DNA of 64,000 nucleotides from Parazoarcus communis. Lineage in GTDB: Bacteria > Pseudomonadota > Gammaproteobacteria > Burkholderiales > Rhodocyclaceae. A model generated the notes under the pieces. It was not told the DNA's origin, made no database searches, and saw only the letters and a list, made by a program, of their open reading frames with translations. Positions 8,024 to 16,929 of the stretch are shown here, piece after piece. The number at the start of each line of letters is the position of its first letter. The stretch's first letter is position 1. The position numbers were made by a program, and so were the translations under genes. The stretch lies in NCBI RefSeq assembly GCF_003111665.1, contig NZ_CP022188.1, positions 3,534,001 to 3,598,000 on the forward strand, written 5' to 3'.

Positions 8024-9193
8024 TTACATCTTGCACTCTTTGGCGTAGGCGTCGGTGTGCTTGTCCATGACCTTGCCGACGTACTTGTTGCTGACCGATC
8101 CGTCTGCGTTCTTCACCACTTCACGCAGGTAGTAGTTCTGCACCGGATAGTGGTTGTTGCCGAAATGGTATTCGCCGCGGGTGCTCGGTGCCTTCACGGT
8201 TTCAAGTGCCTTGCGGAAGGCTGCCTTGTCCTCGATCTTGCCGCCGACGGACTTCACCGCGGCATCGATCAGCAGCGCTGCGTCGTAGCCTTGCGATGCG
8301 TAGAGCGTGGGCAGGCGACCGGTGTCCTTCTGGAAATCAGCAACGAAACGCTGATTGACCGGATTGTCCATTTCGCGATACCAGTGGCTGGTGTTGAACA
8401 CGCCTTCCATTGCGGGGCCGACCGCCTTCACCACGTCCTCGTCACCGGAGAAGCCGGGCGCGAACAGCGGGGTCTTCTTCAACATGCCCGACTGCGAGTA
8501 TTGCTTGATGAAGTTGATCCCCATGCCGCCCGGCAGGAAGATGTAGAGCGCGTCCGCACCCGACGCGCGAATCTGTGCAATTTCGGCAGCGTAGTCGAGT
8601 TGGCCGAGCTTGGTATAGACCTCGTCGGCAACCTCGCCCTTGTAGAAGCGCTTGAAGCCGGTCAGTGCATCCTTGCCCGCCGGGTAGTTGGGGGCGACCA
8701 TCGCCACTTTCTTGAAGCCCTTGTCCTGCACATGCTTGCCCATGGCTTCGTGCAGGTTGTCGTTCTGCCAGGCAACGTTGAAGAAGTAGGGGTTGCACTC
8801 GGCGCCGGCGTACTGACTCGGCCCGGCGTTGGCGCTGATGTAGAAGGTTTCTGCGCCGAAGAAGGCAGGTCCGACGGCGAGCATGATGTTGGAGAACACC
8901 ACGCCGGTGGCGATATCAACCTGATCGCGCTTGATGAAGCGTTCGGTGATCTGTTTGGCGGTCTCGGGGTTCTGCGCATCGTCGGCGACGATCACTTCGG
9001 TGGTGATACCGCCGAGTTTGCCGCCGAGGTGCTTGACTGCAAGCTCGAAGCCGTCGCGGATGTCGATGCCAAGGCCGGCGCCGGGGCCGGACAGGGTAGT
9101 CATCATGCCGACCTTCATGCTGTCGGCAGCCATGACGGCGCCGCTGGCGAGCAAGGTGGAGCAGGCGAGGGCAACGCAGGTCTTCTTCATCAT
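8024..9193 (-). CDS. Periplasmic ABC substrate-binding protein (type 1)
   Basis: The protein has 389 residues with a clear signal peptide (MMKKTCVALACSTLLASGAVMA, then ADSMKVG). The mature part begins with VGMMTTLSGPGAGLGIDIRDG, the typical opening of Leu/Ile/Val and aromatic-acid receptors, and continues through two alpha/beta lobes. ATG at 9193 is preceded by CTGGAG at a suitable distance. It is transcribed 108 bp downstream of the aryl-CoA ligase and is followed by a hairpin and then livHMGF, so it is the receptor of that importer. The ligand is likely an aminobenzoate or related aromatic acid (inference from context). Confidence 0.88.
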   Translation of the reverse strand: MMKKTCVALACSTLLASGAVMAADSMKVGMMTTLSGPGAGLGIDIRDGFELAVKHLGGKLGGITTEVIVADDAQNPETAKQITERFIKRDQVDIATGVVFSNIMLAVGPAFFGAETFYISANAGPSQYAGAECNPYFFNVAWQNDNLHEAMGKHVQDKGFKKVAMVAPNYPAGKDALTGFKRFYKGEVADEVYTKLGQLDYAAEIAQIRASGADALYIFLPGGMGINFIKQYSQSGMLKKTPLFAPGFSGDEDVVKAVGPAMEGVFNTSHWYREMDNPVNQRFVADFQKDTGRLPTLYASQGYDAALLIDAAVKSVGGKIEDKAAFRKALETVKAPSTRGEYHFGNNHYPVQNYYLREVVKNADGSVSNKYVGKVMDKHTDAYAKECKM

Positions 9194-9301
9194 TGTATTT
9201 ATCTCCAGAGGGATGACGGCTTGCAGGCGGAATCTTCTCATGACGGGCACACAGGCGGCGACCCGTCATTGACGGCGTTCGCCCGGAGACCGCCGGATCG
9301 C

Positions 9302-10909
9302 TCAGCTTTGTGACTTCAACCGGAAACGCTGCAGCTTGCCGGTTTCGGTGCGCGGCAGGGAATCGACGTAGCTGATCGCGCGCGGGTACTTGTAGGGCGC
9401 GACGGTCTGCTTGACGAAATCCTGCAGGGTCCTGCTCATGCTCTCGTCCGGGCTGAACCCGGGTTTGAGTACAACGAAAGCCTTGATCAACTGGCCACGG
9501 TCGGTGTCGGGCACGCCGATGACACCACATTCGGCGACGGCCGGGTGGGCCATGAGGGCCCACTCGACTTCCGGGCTGGAGACGTTGTAGCCCGAGGTGA
9601 CGATGATGTCGTCGATCCGGGCGTGATAGTAGAAGTAGCCGTCCTCATCCATGTGAAAGGCGTCGCCCGGCAGGTTCCAGCCCTTGCACACGTAGTCCTT
9701 CTGGCGCTCGTCTGCCAGATAGCGGCAACCGGTCGGACCCTTGATCGCGAGCTTGCCGACCTCTCCCGGCGGCAGGGGGTTCATCTCGTCGTCAACGATC
9801 ATGCCGCGGTAGCCGGGAAGCAGCTTGCCGAGCGCACCGGCGCGGTAATCCTCGGGGCCGGAGGCGATGTAGATATGGATCATCTCGGTGCCGCCGATGC
9901 CGTCGTGGATCTGAATGCCGCTCGCTGCACGCCATTTGTCGCGGGTGTCGGTCGGCAAGGCCTCGCCGGCGGACACACATTTCTTCAGGCTTGAAATGTC
10001 GTAGGTGCCGACCAGGCCGGTCATCTGACGGTAGGCCGTGGGCGAGGTGAAGCAGATCGTCGCCTTGTAGTCCTGGATCGCCTTCATCAGGGGTTCGGGC
10101 GCGAGCTTTTCGAGCAGCACGGTGCTGGCGCGCGCCCACAAGGGGAAGCACAGCAGGCCACCGAGGCCGAAGGTGAAGGCCAGGGGCGGGGTGCCGATGA
10201 AGATGTCGTCGGCGCCAGGCTTGAGGCAGTGACGGGGAAAGACCTCGCACATCGCCATCACGTCACGGTGAAAATGGACCGTGCCCTTTGGAATGCCGGT
10301 GGTTCCGGACGTGAACCCGATCAGGGCGGGGTCGTCCGCGGCCGTGTCGACTGCTTCAAACGCGTCGGGCTTTGATTCCATCTGCGATTCGAGCGTGCCG
10401 CCTTCACCGTAGAACACGGTCTGGCTCAGGCCGGGGAAGGCCTCGCGTGCCAGTTCGAGTTCTTCGGCAAGACTGGCATCGCACAAGGCATGGCTGACTT
10501 GCGCCAGTTTCAGGATCTCGCCGATTTCCTTTGCACGAAGCAGCGGCATGGTGCCGACTGCCACACCGCCAGCCTTCCACACCGCCAGCCAGCAGGCGGC
10601 GAGCCAGGGTGTGTTGGCGCCGCGCAGCAGAACGCGGTTGCCAGGCACGAGCCCCATGTCTTCCACCAGTACGTGGGCCAGGCGATTGACCTGTTGGTGG
10701 AGCTGGCGATAGGTCCAGCGGATGCCGTTGCCGAGGATTGCAGGGCGATCGCCATGGCCTTCGGTGACCGCAGAATCGACGAGTTCGACGCTCGCATTGA
10801 GCTGTTCGGCGAACTCGAGTTCGGGACGTTCGAATACCAGTTCCGGCCAGGTATCCGCAGGCGGCAGGTTGTCGATCACAAACCGGTCGAGATGAGCGCT
10901 TCTACTCAT
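9302..10909 (-). CDS. 2-aminobenzoate-CoA ligase-like acyl-CoA synthetase
   Basis: This 535-residue member of the adenylate-forming family belongs to the benzoate/2-aminobenzoate-CoA ligase branch. The AMP-binding motif is IGFTSGTTGIPKG, the A5 region carries GIGGTEM, the hinge region holds PGDAFHMDEDGYFYYHARIDD, and the C-terminal catalytic lysine lies in RTETGKLQRF. The sequence GGVAVGTMPLLRAKE is characteristic of aminobenzoate ligases as I know them. It would convert anthranilate, ATP and CoA to anthraniloyl-CoA in the cytoplasm. The ATG at 10909 has AGAGGA upstream; 33 further in-frame codons are not needed. It heads an operon with an importer and arylformamidase behind an AT-rich promoter region. 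Benzoate or another aminobenzoate remains possible. Confidence 0.8.
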   Translation of the reverse strand: MSRSAHLDRFVIDNLPPADTWPELVFERPELEFAEQLNASVELVDSAVTEGHGDRPAILGNGIRWTYRQLHQQVNRLAHVLVEDMGLVPGNRVLLRGANTPWLAACWLAVWKAGGVAVGTMPLLRAKEIGEILKLAQVSHALCDASLAEELELAREAFPGLSQTVFYGEGGTLESQMESKPDAFEAVDTAADDPALIGFTSGTTGIPKGTVHFHRDVMAMCEVFPRHCLKPGADDIFIGTPPLAFTFGLGGLLCFPLWARASTVLLEKLAPEPLMKAIQDYKATICFTSPTAYRQMTGLVGTYDISSLKKCVSAGEALPTDTRDKWRAASGIQIHDGIGGTEMIHIYIASGPEDYRAGALGKLLPGYRGMIVDDEMNPLPPGEVGKLAIKGPTGCRYLADERQKDYVCKGWNLPGDAFHMDEDGYFYYHARIDDIIVTSGYNVSSPEVEWALMAHPAVAECGVIGVPDTDRGQLIKAFVVLKPGFSPDESMSRTLQDFVKQTVAPYKYPRAISYVDSLPRTETGKLQRFRLKSQS

Positions 10910-11046
10910 GTTGGATCCTCTGCTTTCTGGGCTGGGGTCCGCACTCAAGGCCACAAGATGATGTGTCTGTGGTCGTATTGAGCGCGGTGAGCTCGTTTTG
11001 TGAGACAAGTTTTTGCCAAACAGAGAGGGAAGTCAAGCGCTAAACA

Positions 11047-11078
11047 ATAGTTTAATAAACAATTTATAGATAAACTAT
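11047..11078. promoter_or_regulatory. AT-rich operator-like inverted repeat upstream of the aryl-CoA ligase
   Basis: Arms ATAGTTTA (11047-11054) and TAAACTAT (11071-11078) are perfectly symmetric with a 16-bp spacer. GTTTAATAAAC (11050-11060) forms a second, nested repeat. This is in the AT-rich part of the 269-bp gap between the aldolase and the ligase, about 140 bp upstream of the ligase start. The MarR protein encoded at the end of the operon is a candidate ligand (inference). Apart from this and the hairpin at 11142, I see nothing in the gap. Confidence 0.4.
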
Positions 11079-11141
11079 ATGAAATGGAATGGAAGTTTTT
11101 TAAGGCTTTGTAAATAGTAAATATATTTTGAGGTGCTTTCG

Positions 11142-11165
11142 GTCGCTGCACCGGTGTGCAGCGAC
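11142..11165. terminator. Perfect 10-bp hairpin after the long minus-strand operon
   Basis: Arms GTCGCTGCAC and GTGCAGCGAC flank the loop CGGT, starting 13 bp after the class II aldolase stop on the minus strand. There is no clean U-tract, so it may end transcription with Rho or only protect the 3' end. A near-identical hairpin occurs at 60088-60111. Confidence 0.45.
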
Positions 11166-11178
11166 GCCAGGCACCCTG

Positions 11179-11946
11179 TCACCAGAGCGCGCCCCGAGCA
11201 GCGCGCATCTTTCGGACCATCGCATCGAAGAATTTCGTCGCAAATCCGCTGTCGCGAATCAGCATTTGTGTGAGGTCGGCGCACTTCTGCCCGATTGCGT
11301 CCTCGAGCGGGGTGTCCTCACCGGGAATCATGCCAGCGTGGCACTGGATTTCGGCGGCACGCTGAACCGTCCACAGCAGGAAGAAGGTCTTGGCAATGTC
11401 CTGCTCGCCCACCGCGACACCGTGGTTGCGCAGCACCAGGATGTGCTTGTCGCCGAGGCTGGCGAGCATCCGTGCCTTCTCGTCCGCGAACAGGGTAATG
11501 CCCTCGAAGGCGTGGTAGCCCACGCGACCGAAGAGCTGGGCGCCATAGAAGTTGTCGTGGGAGAAGCCGGCCTTCTTCTGCGCGACCGCCGATACCGGAT
11601 TGGTGTGGGTGTGAATCACGCAGTGAATGTCGTCGCGCGCGCCGTGAATCGCGCTGTGCAGGGCGAAACCCGCCGGGTTGGCATCGTAGGGCGAGGGCTC
11701 CACCTTGTTGCCGTCGAGGTCGACCTTGAGCAGGTTGGCTGGCGTCACTTCGGTGTAGTTCAGCCCGAAGGGATTTACGAGGTAGTGGTTGCCCGGGCCG
11801 GGAAGGCGTGCAGAGATGTGGTTGAAGATGGTCTCAGTCCAGCCGAAGAAATCCACCAGGTGGTAGCACTCGGCGAGCTGGATGCGCAGCGTCCACTCTT
11901 CATCGCTGCAATGGGCGGGTTTGACGACTTCTGTGTGCGTGCTCAT
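11179..11946 (-). CDS. Class II aldolase/adducin family protein
   Basis: This 255-residue class II (zinc) aldolase has metal ligands in VIHTHTNPVSA (His-x-His) and LRNHGVAVG (third His). The basal GWTETIFNHISAR segment is typical of the family. Members cleave or form C-C bonds of hydroxyacids or sugar phosphates, or act as decarboxylases or epimerases. It lies 30 bp downstream of a PanE-like gene at the end of the long catabolic operon, so it may cleave a hydroxy-acid intermediate made by that pathway (inference). The substrate is not determinable from the sequence. Confidence 0.8.
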   Translation of the reverse strand: MSTHTEVVKPAHCSDEEWTLRIQLAECYHLVDFFGWTETIFNHISARLPGPGNHYLVNPFGLNYTEVTPANLLKVDLDGNKVEPSPYDANPAGFALHSAIHGARDDIHCVIHTHTNPVSAVAQKKAGFSHDNFYGAQLFGRVGYHAFEGITLFADEKARMLASLGDKHILVLRNHGVAVGEQDIAKTFFLLWTVQRAAEIQCHAGMIPGEDTPLEDAIGQKCADLTQMLIRDSGFATKFFDAMVRKMRAARGALW

Positions 11947-11976
11947 GTTCTGTCCTTGAATGATCTGTTCGGGAAC

Positions 11977-12972
11977 TCAATGCTTTTCGTTGCAGCGTTG
12001 TTCGCCGCGGAAGCGAGCGAGTGCAATGATCTTGCGCGTGACCGGCATCGGCAGATGGAAGCGGGCGGCCAGTTCCAGCACCGAATCGCCAATCGCAGCG
12101 AGTTCGAGCGGGCGGCCCTTGTCGTAGTCCTGCAGCATCGAGGTGCGGATCGCCCCCATCGAGGCGCCGAGTTCGAGAAAGGTCAGCGGATCGATCTCGA
12201 CCCGCGCGCCGTAGCTCGCAGCAACCAGCAACACTTCGCGCTTGATCGCGATCACCGTGTCCTGCAACTCACCCGGGCGGTAGAGCTCTTCGAGCGTCGC
12301 ACCGGTGATCACCGACAGCGGGTTGGTGCTGGTGTTGGCGATGATCTTGGTCCACAGCTTGTCGCGGATGCGCTCCAGCGGTCTGGCCTCGATGCCGCCG
12401 GCGGCAACAGCGTCGCACAGGTCCAGCAGGCGCGGGCTCATGCTGTTGTCGGGCTCGCCGAACATGATCAGGTGAGGGTTTCGTGCCAGTACATGGCCGG
12501 GTTTTTCGACCTCTGCGGTGACGAACACCACGCAGCCGATGATGTGCTTCAGGGGCAGCAAGGCCGCGAGACGACCGTCCGGGTCGACCGCGTGGACGGT
12601 CTCACCGGCAAAGCGTCCGCCTTCGCCATGGAAGTACCACCAGGGGACGCCGTTAACCGTGGGGATGACGATGGTGTGGTCGCCGATCAACGGCTGCAGC
12701 GTCGGCAGCAGGGTTGCGATGTCCTGGGCCTTGGCGCACAGAAAGATGATGTCCTGAATGCCGAAATCGGCCTGCGCGCTCGCCTGCACCTCGACCCGGT
12801 GTTCGCCTTCAAGGTCGGTCAGGGTGATGCCGTCGTTGCGGATGGCCTCGAGCGTGGCACCGCGTGCGAGCACACTGACCGCGTGTCCGGCCAACGCGAG
12901 GCGCGCTGCGATGGTGCAACCGATGGCACCGGCGCCGGCGATACAGATTCGTTTTGGAGTTTGGGTTTGCAT
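11977..12972 (-). CDS. Ketopantoate reductase (PanE/ApbA) family oxidoreductase
   Basis: The protein has 331 residues. The N-terminal Rossmann motif is ICIAGAGAIGCTIAARLALAG (GxGxxG), followed by a C-terminal helical domain with DKLWTKIIANTSTNPLS, which contains the family lysine and the conserved N-x-x-x-N region. PanE-family enzymes reduce 2-keto acids with NADPH. Here it is in a catabolic operon between livF and a class II aldolase, not with pantothenate genes. A role on a 2-oxo- or 2-hydroxyacid intermediate of the aromatic pathway is more likely than pantothenate synthesis (inference). Confidence 0.8.
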   Translation of the reverse strand: MQTQTPKRICIAGAGAIGCTIAARLALAGHAVSVLARGATLEAIRNDGITLTDLEGEHRVEVQASAQADFGIQDIIFLCAKAQDIATLLPTLQPLIGDHTIVIPTVNGVPWWYFHGEGGRFAGETVHAVDPDGRLAALLPLKHIIGCVVFVTAEVEKPGHVLARNPHLIMFGEPDNSMSPRLLDLCDAVAAGGIEARPLERIRDKLWTKIIANTSTNPLSVITGATLEELYRPGELQDTVIAIKREVLLVAASYGARVEIDPLTFLELGASMGAIRTSMLQDYDKGRPLELAAIGDSVLELAARFHLPMPVTRKIIALARFRGEQRCNEKH

Positions 12973-12991
12973 GTCGAGTGTTCCGCTGCGC

Positions 12992-13777
12992 TCAGGTGGC
13001 CAGCATCTCCTGATGCTTGCCGCCGAGTCCGAGGTAGGCCTCGATCACGCGCGGGTCGTCGCGCAGCTGCACGGCCGGCCCTTCCATGGCGATCGCGCCA
13101 GTCTCGAGCACGTAGGCGTAGTCGGCCACCTGCAGCGCGGCGCGTGCGTTCTGCTCCACCAGCAGGATCGACACCCCGCGCTTGCGCAGCTCGGCGATGA
13201 TGCGAAAGATCTCGCGCACGATCAGCGGCGCGAGCCCGAGGCTGGGTTCGTCGAGCATCAGCAGTTTGGGCTTGGCCATCAGCGCGCGGCCCACCGCCAG
13301 CATCTGGCGCTCGCCGCCCGAGAGCGTGCCAGCAAGCTGGCCGCGGCGCTCTTTCAGGCGCGGGAACAGGGTGTAGACCTCTTCCATTGTCTTGGCCTGA
13401 TCGCGGTGCCCCATGCGGTAGCGCTGGAAGGCGCCCAGCGTGAGGTTGTCTTCCACCGTCATCTCGCCGAAGAGCTCGCGCTTCTCGGGCACCAGGTTCA
13501 TGCCGCGCGCGACCATGCGCTCGACTTCGGGCACCGACTCGATGCTGCCGTCAAACTGCACCTGGCCCCTGGAGCCGAGCACGCCCATGATGGCCGACAG
13601 CATCGTCGTCTTGCCCGCGCCGTTGGGGCCGATCACGGTCACGATCTGGCCTTCGCCCACCACCAGGTTGGCGTTGGAGAGCGCCTCGACCTTGCCGTAG
13701 GACACGCACAGGTCCTGGATCTCGAGCACCTTGTTCTTCGGGGTGTTGGCGGCGTTTGTGTTCATTTCGTTCCCCAT
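12992..13777 (-). CDS. livF: ABC transporter ATP-binding protein, LivF type
   Basis: This 261-residue ATPase has Walker A GPNGAGKTT (about residues 49-57), the signature LSGGERQMLAVGRAL and Walker B LLMLDEPSLGL, and ends with the LivF-style VIEAYLG. Its start ATG at 13777 overlaps the stop of the preceding permease-ATPase in a TGATG junction. It has an N-terminal extension of about 17 residues (NTNAANTPKNK) before the domain. It serves the second importer of the window. Confidence 0.9.
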   Translation of the reverse strand: MGNEMNTNAANTPKNKVLEIQDLCVSYGKVEALSNANLVVGEGQIVTVIGPNGAGKTTMLSAIMGVLGSRGQVQFDGSIESVPEVERMVARGMNLVPEKRELFGEMTVEDNLTLGAFQRYRMGHRDQAKTMEEVYTLFPRLKERRGQLAGTLSGGERQMLAVGRALMAKPKLLMLDEPSLGLAPLIVREIFRIIAELRKRGVSILLVEQNARAALQVADYAYVLETGAIAMEGPAVQLRDDPRVIEAYLGLGGKHQEMLAT

Positions 13778-15627
13778 CACTCCACCCCACCCAGATAGGC
13801 TTCGAGCACTGCGGGGTCTTTCTGCACGTCTTCGGGCAGGCCTTCGGCGATCTTCTCGCCAAACTCCATCACCACCACCCGGTCGACCAGGCCCATGACG
13901 AAGTCCATGTCGTGTTCGACCAGCAGCGTGGCCATGCCTTCGGCTTTCAGCTTCTTGAGCAGCTCGCCGAGCGCCTGCTTCTCCTTGAAGCGCAGGCCGG
14001 CGGCCGGTTCGTCGAGCAGCAGCAGGCAGGGGTCGGAGCACAGCGCGCGGGCGATCTCCATGATGCGTTGCTGGCCCAGCGCGAGGCTGCCGGCTTCGTC
14101 GAACATGTGTTCGGCCAGGCCCACGCGTTCGATCTGGCGCGCGGCTTCGGCCAGCAGGCGCGCTTCTTCTTCGCGGTCCATGCGCCAGGCCGAGCTGATC
14201 ACCCCCTTGTCGCCGCGGAGGTGGCCGCCGATGGCGACGTTCTCGAGCACGGTCATGGTCGGCAGCAGCTTCACATGCTGGAAGGTGCGGCTCATGCCCA
14301 TGCGGGCGATCTCGCGCGAGTCGTGGCCGGCCACCGGCTTGCCCATGAACAGCACCTCGCCCGAGGTCGGGGTATCGACGCCCGAGATCTGGTTGAACAT
14401 CGTGCTCTTGCCCGCGCCGTTGGGGCCGATGAGCGCGAGGATCTCGCCCGCGCGCACCTCCAGGCTCATGTTGTTGTTGGCCACCAGACCGCCAAACTTT
14501 CGCGTCACCGCCTTGGCTTCGAGGATGCGCTCGCCCACCTTGGGCAGGGTGCGCCGTGGCAGGGCGACGGCACTGGGGTCGATGGTTTTCTGCTTCGCCT
14601 TCACCGGCACGAAGCGGGTGAGGATGGGCCACAGGCCGTCGCGGGCACGCTGCAGCACGAGCACCATCATCAGGCCGAACACGATCACCTCGAAGTTGCC
14701 GCTAGTGCCGAGGATGCGCGGCAGCAGATCCTGCAGCCACTGCTTGAGGATGGTGATCACGCCCGCACCGACGAGCGCACCCCACACGTGACCGGCACCG
14801 CCGACCACGGCCATGAACAGATACTCGATACCGATGTGCAGCCCGAACGGGGTCGGGTTCACGAAGCGCTGCATGTGCGCATACAGCCAGCCCGAGGCGC
14901 AGGCGTGCAGCGCGGCGATGACGAAGATGATCATGCGCGAGCGCGAGGTGTTCACCCCCATCGCCTCGGCCATCACCATGCCGCCCTTCAAGGCGCGGAT
15001 CGCACGGCCTTCGCGCGAGTCGAGCAGGTTCTGCGTGGTGAGCACGGCCGACAGCAGGAAGGCCCAGATCAGGTAGAAGATCTCCTCACCCTGATCAAGC
15101 TCCCAGCCGAAGATCGAGATCGGCGGGATGCCGGTGAGGCCGGTGTGGCCACCGAGCGTCTCCATGGTGCCGAACAGGAAATACAGCGAGATGCCCCACG
15201 CGATCGTGCCCAGCGGCAGGAAGTGGCCGGAGAGTTTCAGCGTGAGCGAGCCGAGCACGATGGCCACAGTCGCAGTGAACACCAGCCCGACCACGAGCGC
15301 CAGCCACGGCGAGCCGCCCAGCCACGACAGCCAGCCCGGCAGGTCGGTGGCGGTGGTGAGCACGCCGGTGGTGTAGGCGCCGAGGCCGACGAAGGCCGCC
15401 TGACCGAAGCTGGTAAGCCCGCCCACGCCGGTGAGCAGCACCAACCCGAGCGCGACCATCGCGTACAGGCCGATGTAGTTGAGCAGCGTGACGTAGAACG
15501 GCGACAGCACCAGCGGCGCCACGAGCAGGATGCCGAGGAAGGCGACCAGCATCACGCGCGGGGACAGGAAGGCGGAGGTACTCGCGTTCGCGGGTGCCTG
15601 CGGCTCGATTGGGAGACGGGCGGTCAT
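13777..15627 (-). CDS. Fused ABC permease-ATPase (LivM-LivG)
   Basis: This 616-residue protein joins two usual subunits. Residues about 25-330 are a LivM permease (LTSFGQAAFVGLGAYTTGVL; cytoplasmic loop RAIRALKGGMVMAEAMGVN). Residues about 360-616 are a LivG ATPase (Walker A GPNGAGKST, signature LALGQQRIMEIARAL, Walker B LLLLDEPAAGL). A linker (about 330-355) rich in Lys and Pro joins them. Such fusions are known in proteobacterial branched-chain-type importers. It overlaps livH by ATGA and livF by TGATG, so all are translationally coupled. A 629-residue open frame on the other strand mirrors this gene and is not real. Confidence 0.88.
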   Translation of the reverse strand: MTARLPIEPQAPANASTSAFLSPRVMLVAFLGILLVAPLVLSPFYVTLLNYIGLYAMVALGLVLLTGVGGLTSFGQAAFVGLGAYTTGVLTTATDLPGWLSWLGGSPWLALVVGLVFTATVAIVLGSLTLKLSGHFLPLGTIAWGISLYFLFGTMETLGGHTGLTGIPPISIFGWELDQGEEIFYLIWAFLLSAVLTTQNLLDSREGRAIRALKGGMVMAEAMGVNTSRSRMIIFVIAALHACASGWLYAHMQRFVNPTPFGLHIGIEYLFMAVVGGAGHVWGALVGAGVITILKQWLQDLLPRILGTSGNFEVIVFGLMMVLVLQRARDGLWPILTRFVPVKAKQKTIDPSAVALPRRTLPKVGERILEAKAVTRKFGGLVANNNMSLEVRAGEILALIGPNGAGKSTMFNQISGVDTPTSGEVLFMGKPVAGHDSREIARMGMSRTFQHVKLLPTMTVLENVAIGGHLRGDKGVISSAWRMDREEEARLLAEAARQIERVGLAEHMFDEAGSLALGQQRIMEIARALCSDPCLLLLDEPAAGLRFKEKQALGELLKKLKAEGMATLLVEHDMDFVMGLVDRVVVMEFGEKIAEGLPEDVQKDPAVLEAYLGGVE

Positions 15628-16661
15628 TCTTCTTCCTCCACGTGACGGACGGTCAGTGAGCGCCACAGCAGGAAGGGGATGATCAGTGTGAACACGATGA
15701 CTTCCTTGTAGGTGCTGGCCCAGAAAGCTGAAAAGGCTTCAATCATCCCGACCAGCAGTGCGCCAAGCGCGGCCACCGGGTAGCTCACCAGCCCACCGAT
15801 GATCGAGCCGATGAAGCCCTTGAGACTGATGAGAAAGCCCGAGTCGTAGTAGATGGTGGTGATCGGTGCGATCAGGATGCCGGACAGCGTGCCAATGAAG
15901 GCGGCGAGAAAGAAGCTCGCCTTGCCGGCGAAGACCGGGGAGATCCCCATCAGGCGGGCGCCGGCGCGGTTGATGGCGGTGGCACGCAGGGCCTTGCCGT
16001 AGATGGTGCGCTCAAAGAACTGATAGAGCGCAATGATCAGGGCAAGCGAGGCGGCAATCACCCACAGCGTCTGGCTGTTGAGCGTGATCGGGCCAAGCGG
16101 GAAGCTTGCATCGGAGAAGGGGAGCGTCTTGGCACCGCTCGGTCCGAAGATCAGCAGGCCGATGCCCACCATCGCCACATGGACCGCGATCGACACGATC
16201 AGCAGCACGAGCACTGGCGCATTGGCGACCGGTTGATAGAACAGGCGATAGAACAGCGGGCCGAGGGGTACGATGAGCGCGAAGGTCAGCACGGCCTGAA
16301 TCGCCATTGGCAGCGTTGCCAGTGGCAGCTGGTAAAGCACCAGCGCGAGCGCGAATGGGTAGGCGAGCTTGAGAAAGCCGAGGATGTCGATACTGAATCG
16401 CCCCTGACTGCGGAGGCGGTGCAGGATATCCAGCGTCGCTTCGACCACCGCCATGCCGGCCAGCAGCCAGACGACTGCTGTCGCCTGACCGGCTTGGATC
16501 GCGGCCATGGTCAGTGCGCCAAAGGCGACGAACTCGCCCTGCGGAATGAAGAGCACACGGGTCACCGTGAATACCAGCAGGATGGATAGCGCCAGCAGCG
16601 CATAGATTGCGCCATTGGTCACCCCGTCCTGCCCGAGGAACATTGCGATCTGCAAATTCAT
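15624..16661 (-). CDS. livH: ABC transporter permease, LivH type
   Basis: This 345-residue integral membrane protein begins MNLQIAMFLGQDGVTNGAIYALLALSILLVFTVTRVLFIPQGEFVAFGAL, the LivH opening. The loop ALRATAINRAGARLMGIS is the ATPase-contact segment. It is longer than the usual 290-300 residues because of an additional segment around 70-110. The start at 16661 was chosen at the family N-terminus; the open frame extends upstream without homology. It ends in an ATGA overlap with the permease-ATPase fusion. Confidence 0.87.
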   Translation of the reverse strand: MNLQIAMFLGQDGVTNGAIYALLALSILLVFTVTRVLFIPQGEFVAFGALTMAAIQAGQATAVVWLLAGMAVVEATLDILHRLRSQGRFSIDILGFLKLAYPFALALVLYQLPLATLPMAIQAVLTFALIVPLGPLFYRLFYQPVANAPVLVLLIVSIAVHVAMVGIGLLIFGPSGAKTLPFSDASFPLGPITLNSQTLWVIAASLALIIALYQFFERTIYGKALRATAINRAGARLMGISPVFAGKASFFLAAFIGTLSGILIAPITTIYYDSGFLISLKGFIGSIIGGLVSYPVAALGALLVGMIEAFSAFWASTYKEVIVFTLIIPFLLWRSLTVRHVEEEE

Positions 16662-16875
16662 GATGCGTCCTGATGTCGGGGGCCGCCGCCGTGCTTCGAG
16701 GCATGACGTTCGGCAGGGCAGCGCGTTTGGCGCCATGTATCCCGGTGTGGCTGGAAACGCAGGATGAGCGATTCCACCCGACACACGGGCGACGCAGGGA
16801 TCAACCTGCAGCCGCCCGGCTGGTCCGGGATCTCAGGGCTTTGAGACCACCACATGGTGGCCACTCTGCCTCTTT

Positions 16876-16900
16876 GCCGCGACGTCCGGAGACGTGCGGC
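16876..16900 (-). other. Intercistronic hairpin after the second binding-protein gene
   Basis: Arms GCCGC-G-ACGTC and GACGT-GCGGC pair over ten bases with one bulged G around a CGGA tetraloop. It lies 30 bases after the binding-protein stop on the minus strand and before livH, without a U-tract. The position mirrors the hairpin at 7988 in the other transporter operon. A smaller repeat CCACCA/TGGTGG lies near 16850. I see no gene in 16662-16929. Confidence 0.5.
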
Positions 16901-16929
16901 CTGTCAAGAATGTTGCTGGGGCGTTTGGC

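Noticed and set aside
7904..9313. 469-codon plus-strand frame
   Set aside because: Antisense to the signal-peptide-bearing substrate-binding protein gene, which is the real coding sequence.
11128..13200. 690-codon open frame on the plus strand
   Set aside because: It lies opposite the aldolase, the ketopantoate-reductase-like gene and part of livF, all of which have clear domains; it shows no motif of its own.
12992..14632. Long version of the LivF-type gene with 285 extra N-terminal codons
   Set aside because: The extension is an alternative frame of the permease-ATPase fusion (Arg/Pro-rich); the ABC domain starts shortly after the ATG at 13777.
13756..15645. 629-codon open frame on the plus strand
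   Set aside because: It mirrors the permease-ATPase fusion on the other strand; the translation is His/Glu/Ala/Arg-rich without any domain. Long antisense frames are expected at this GC content.
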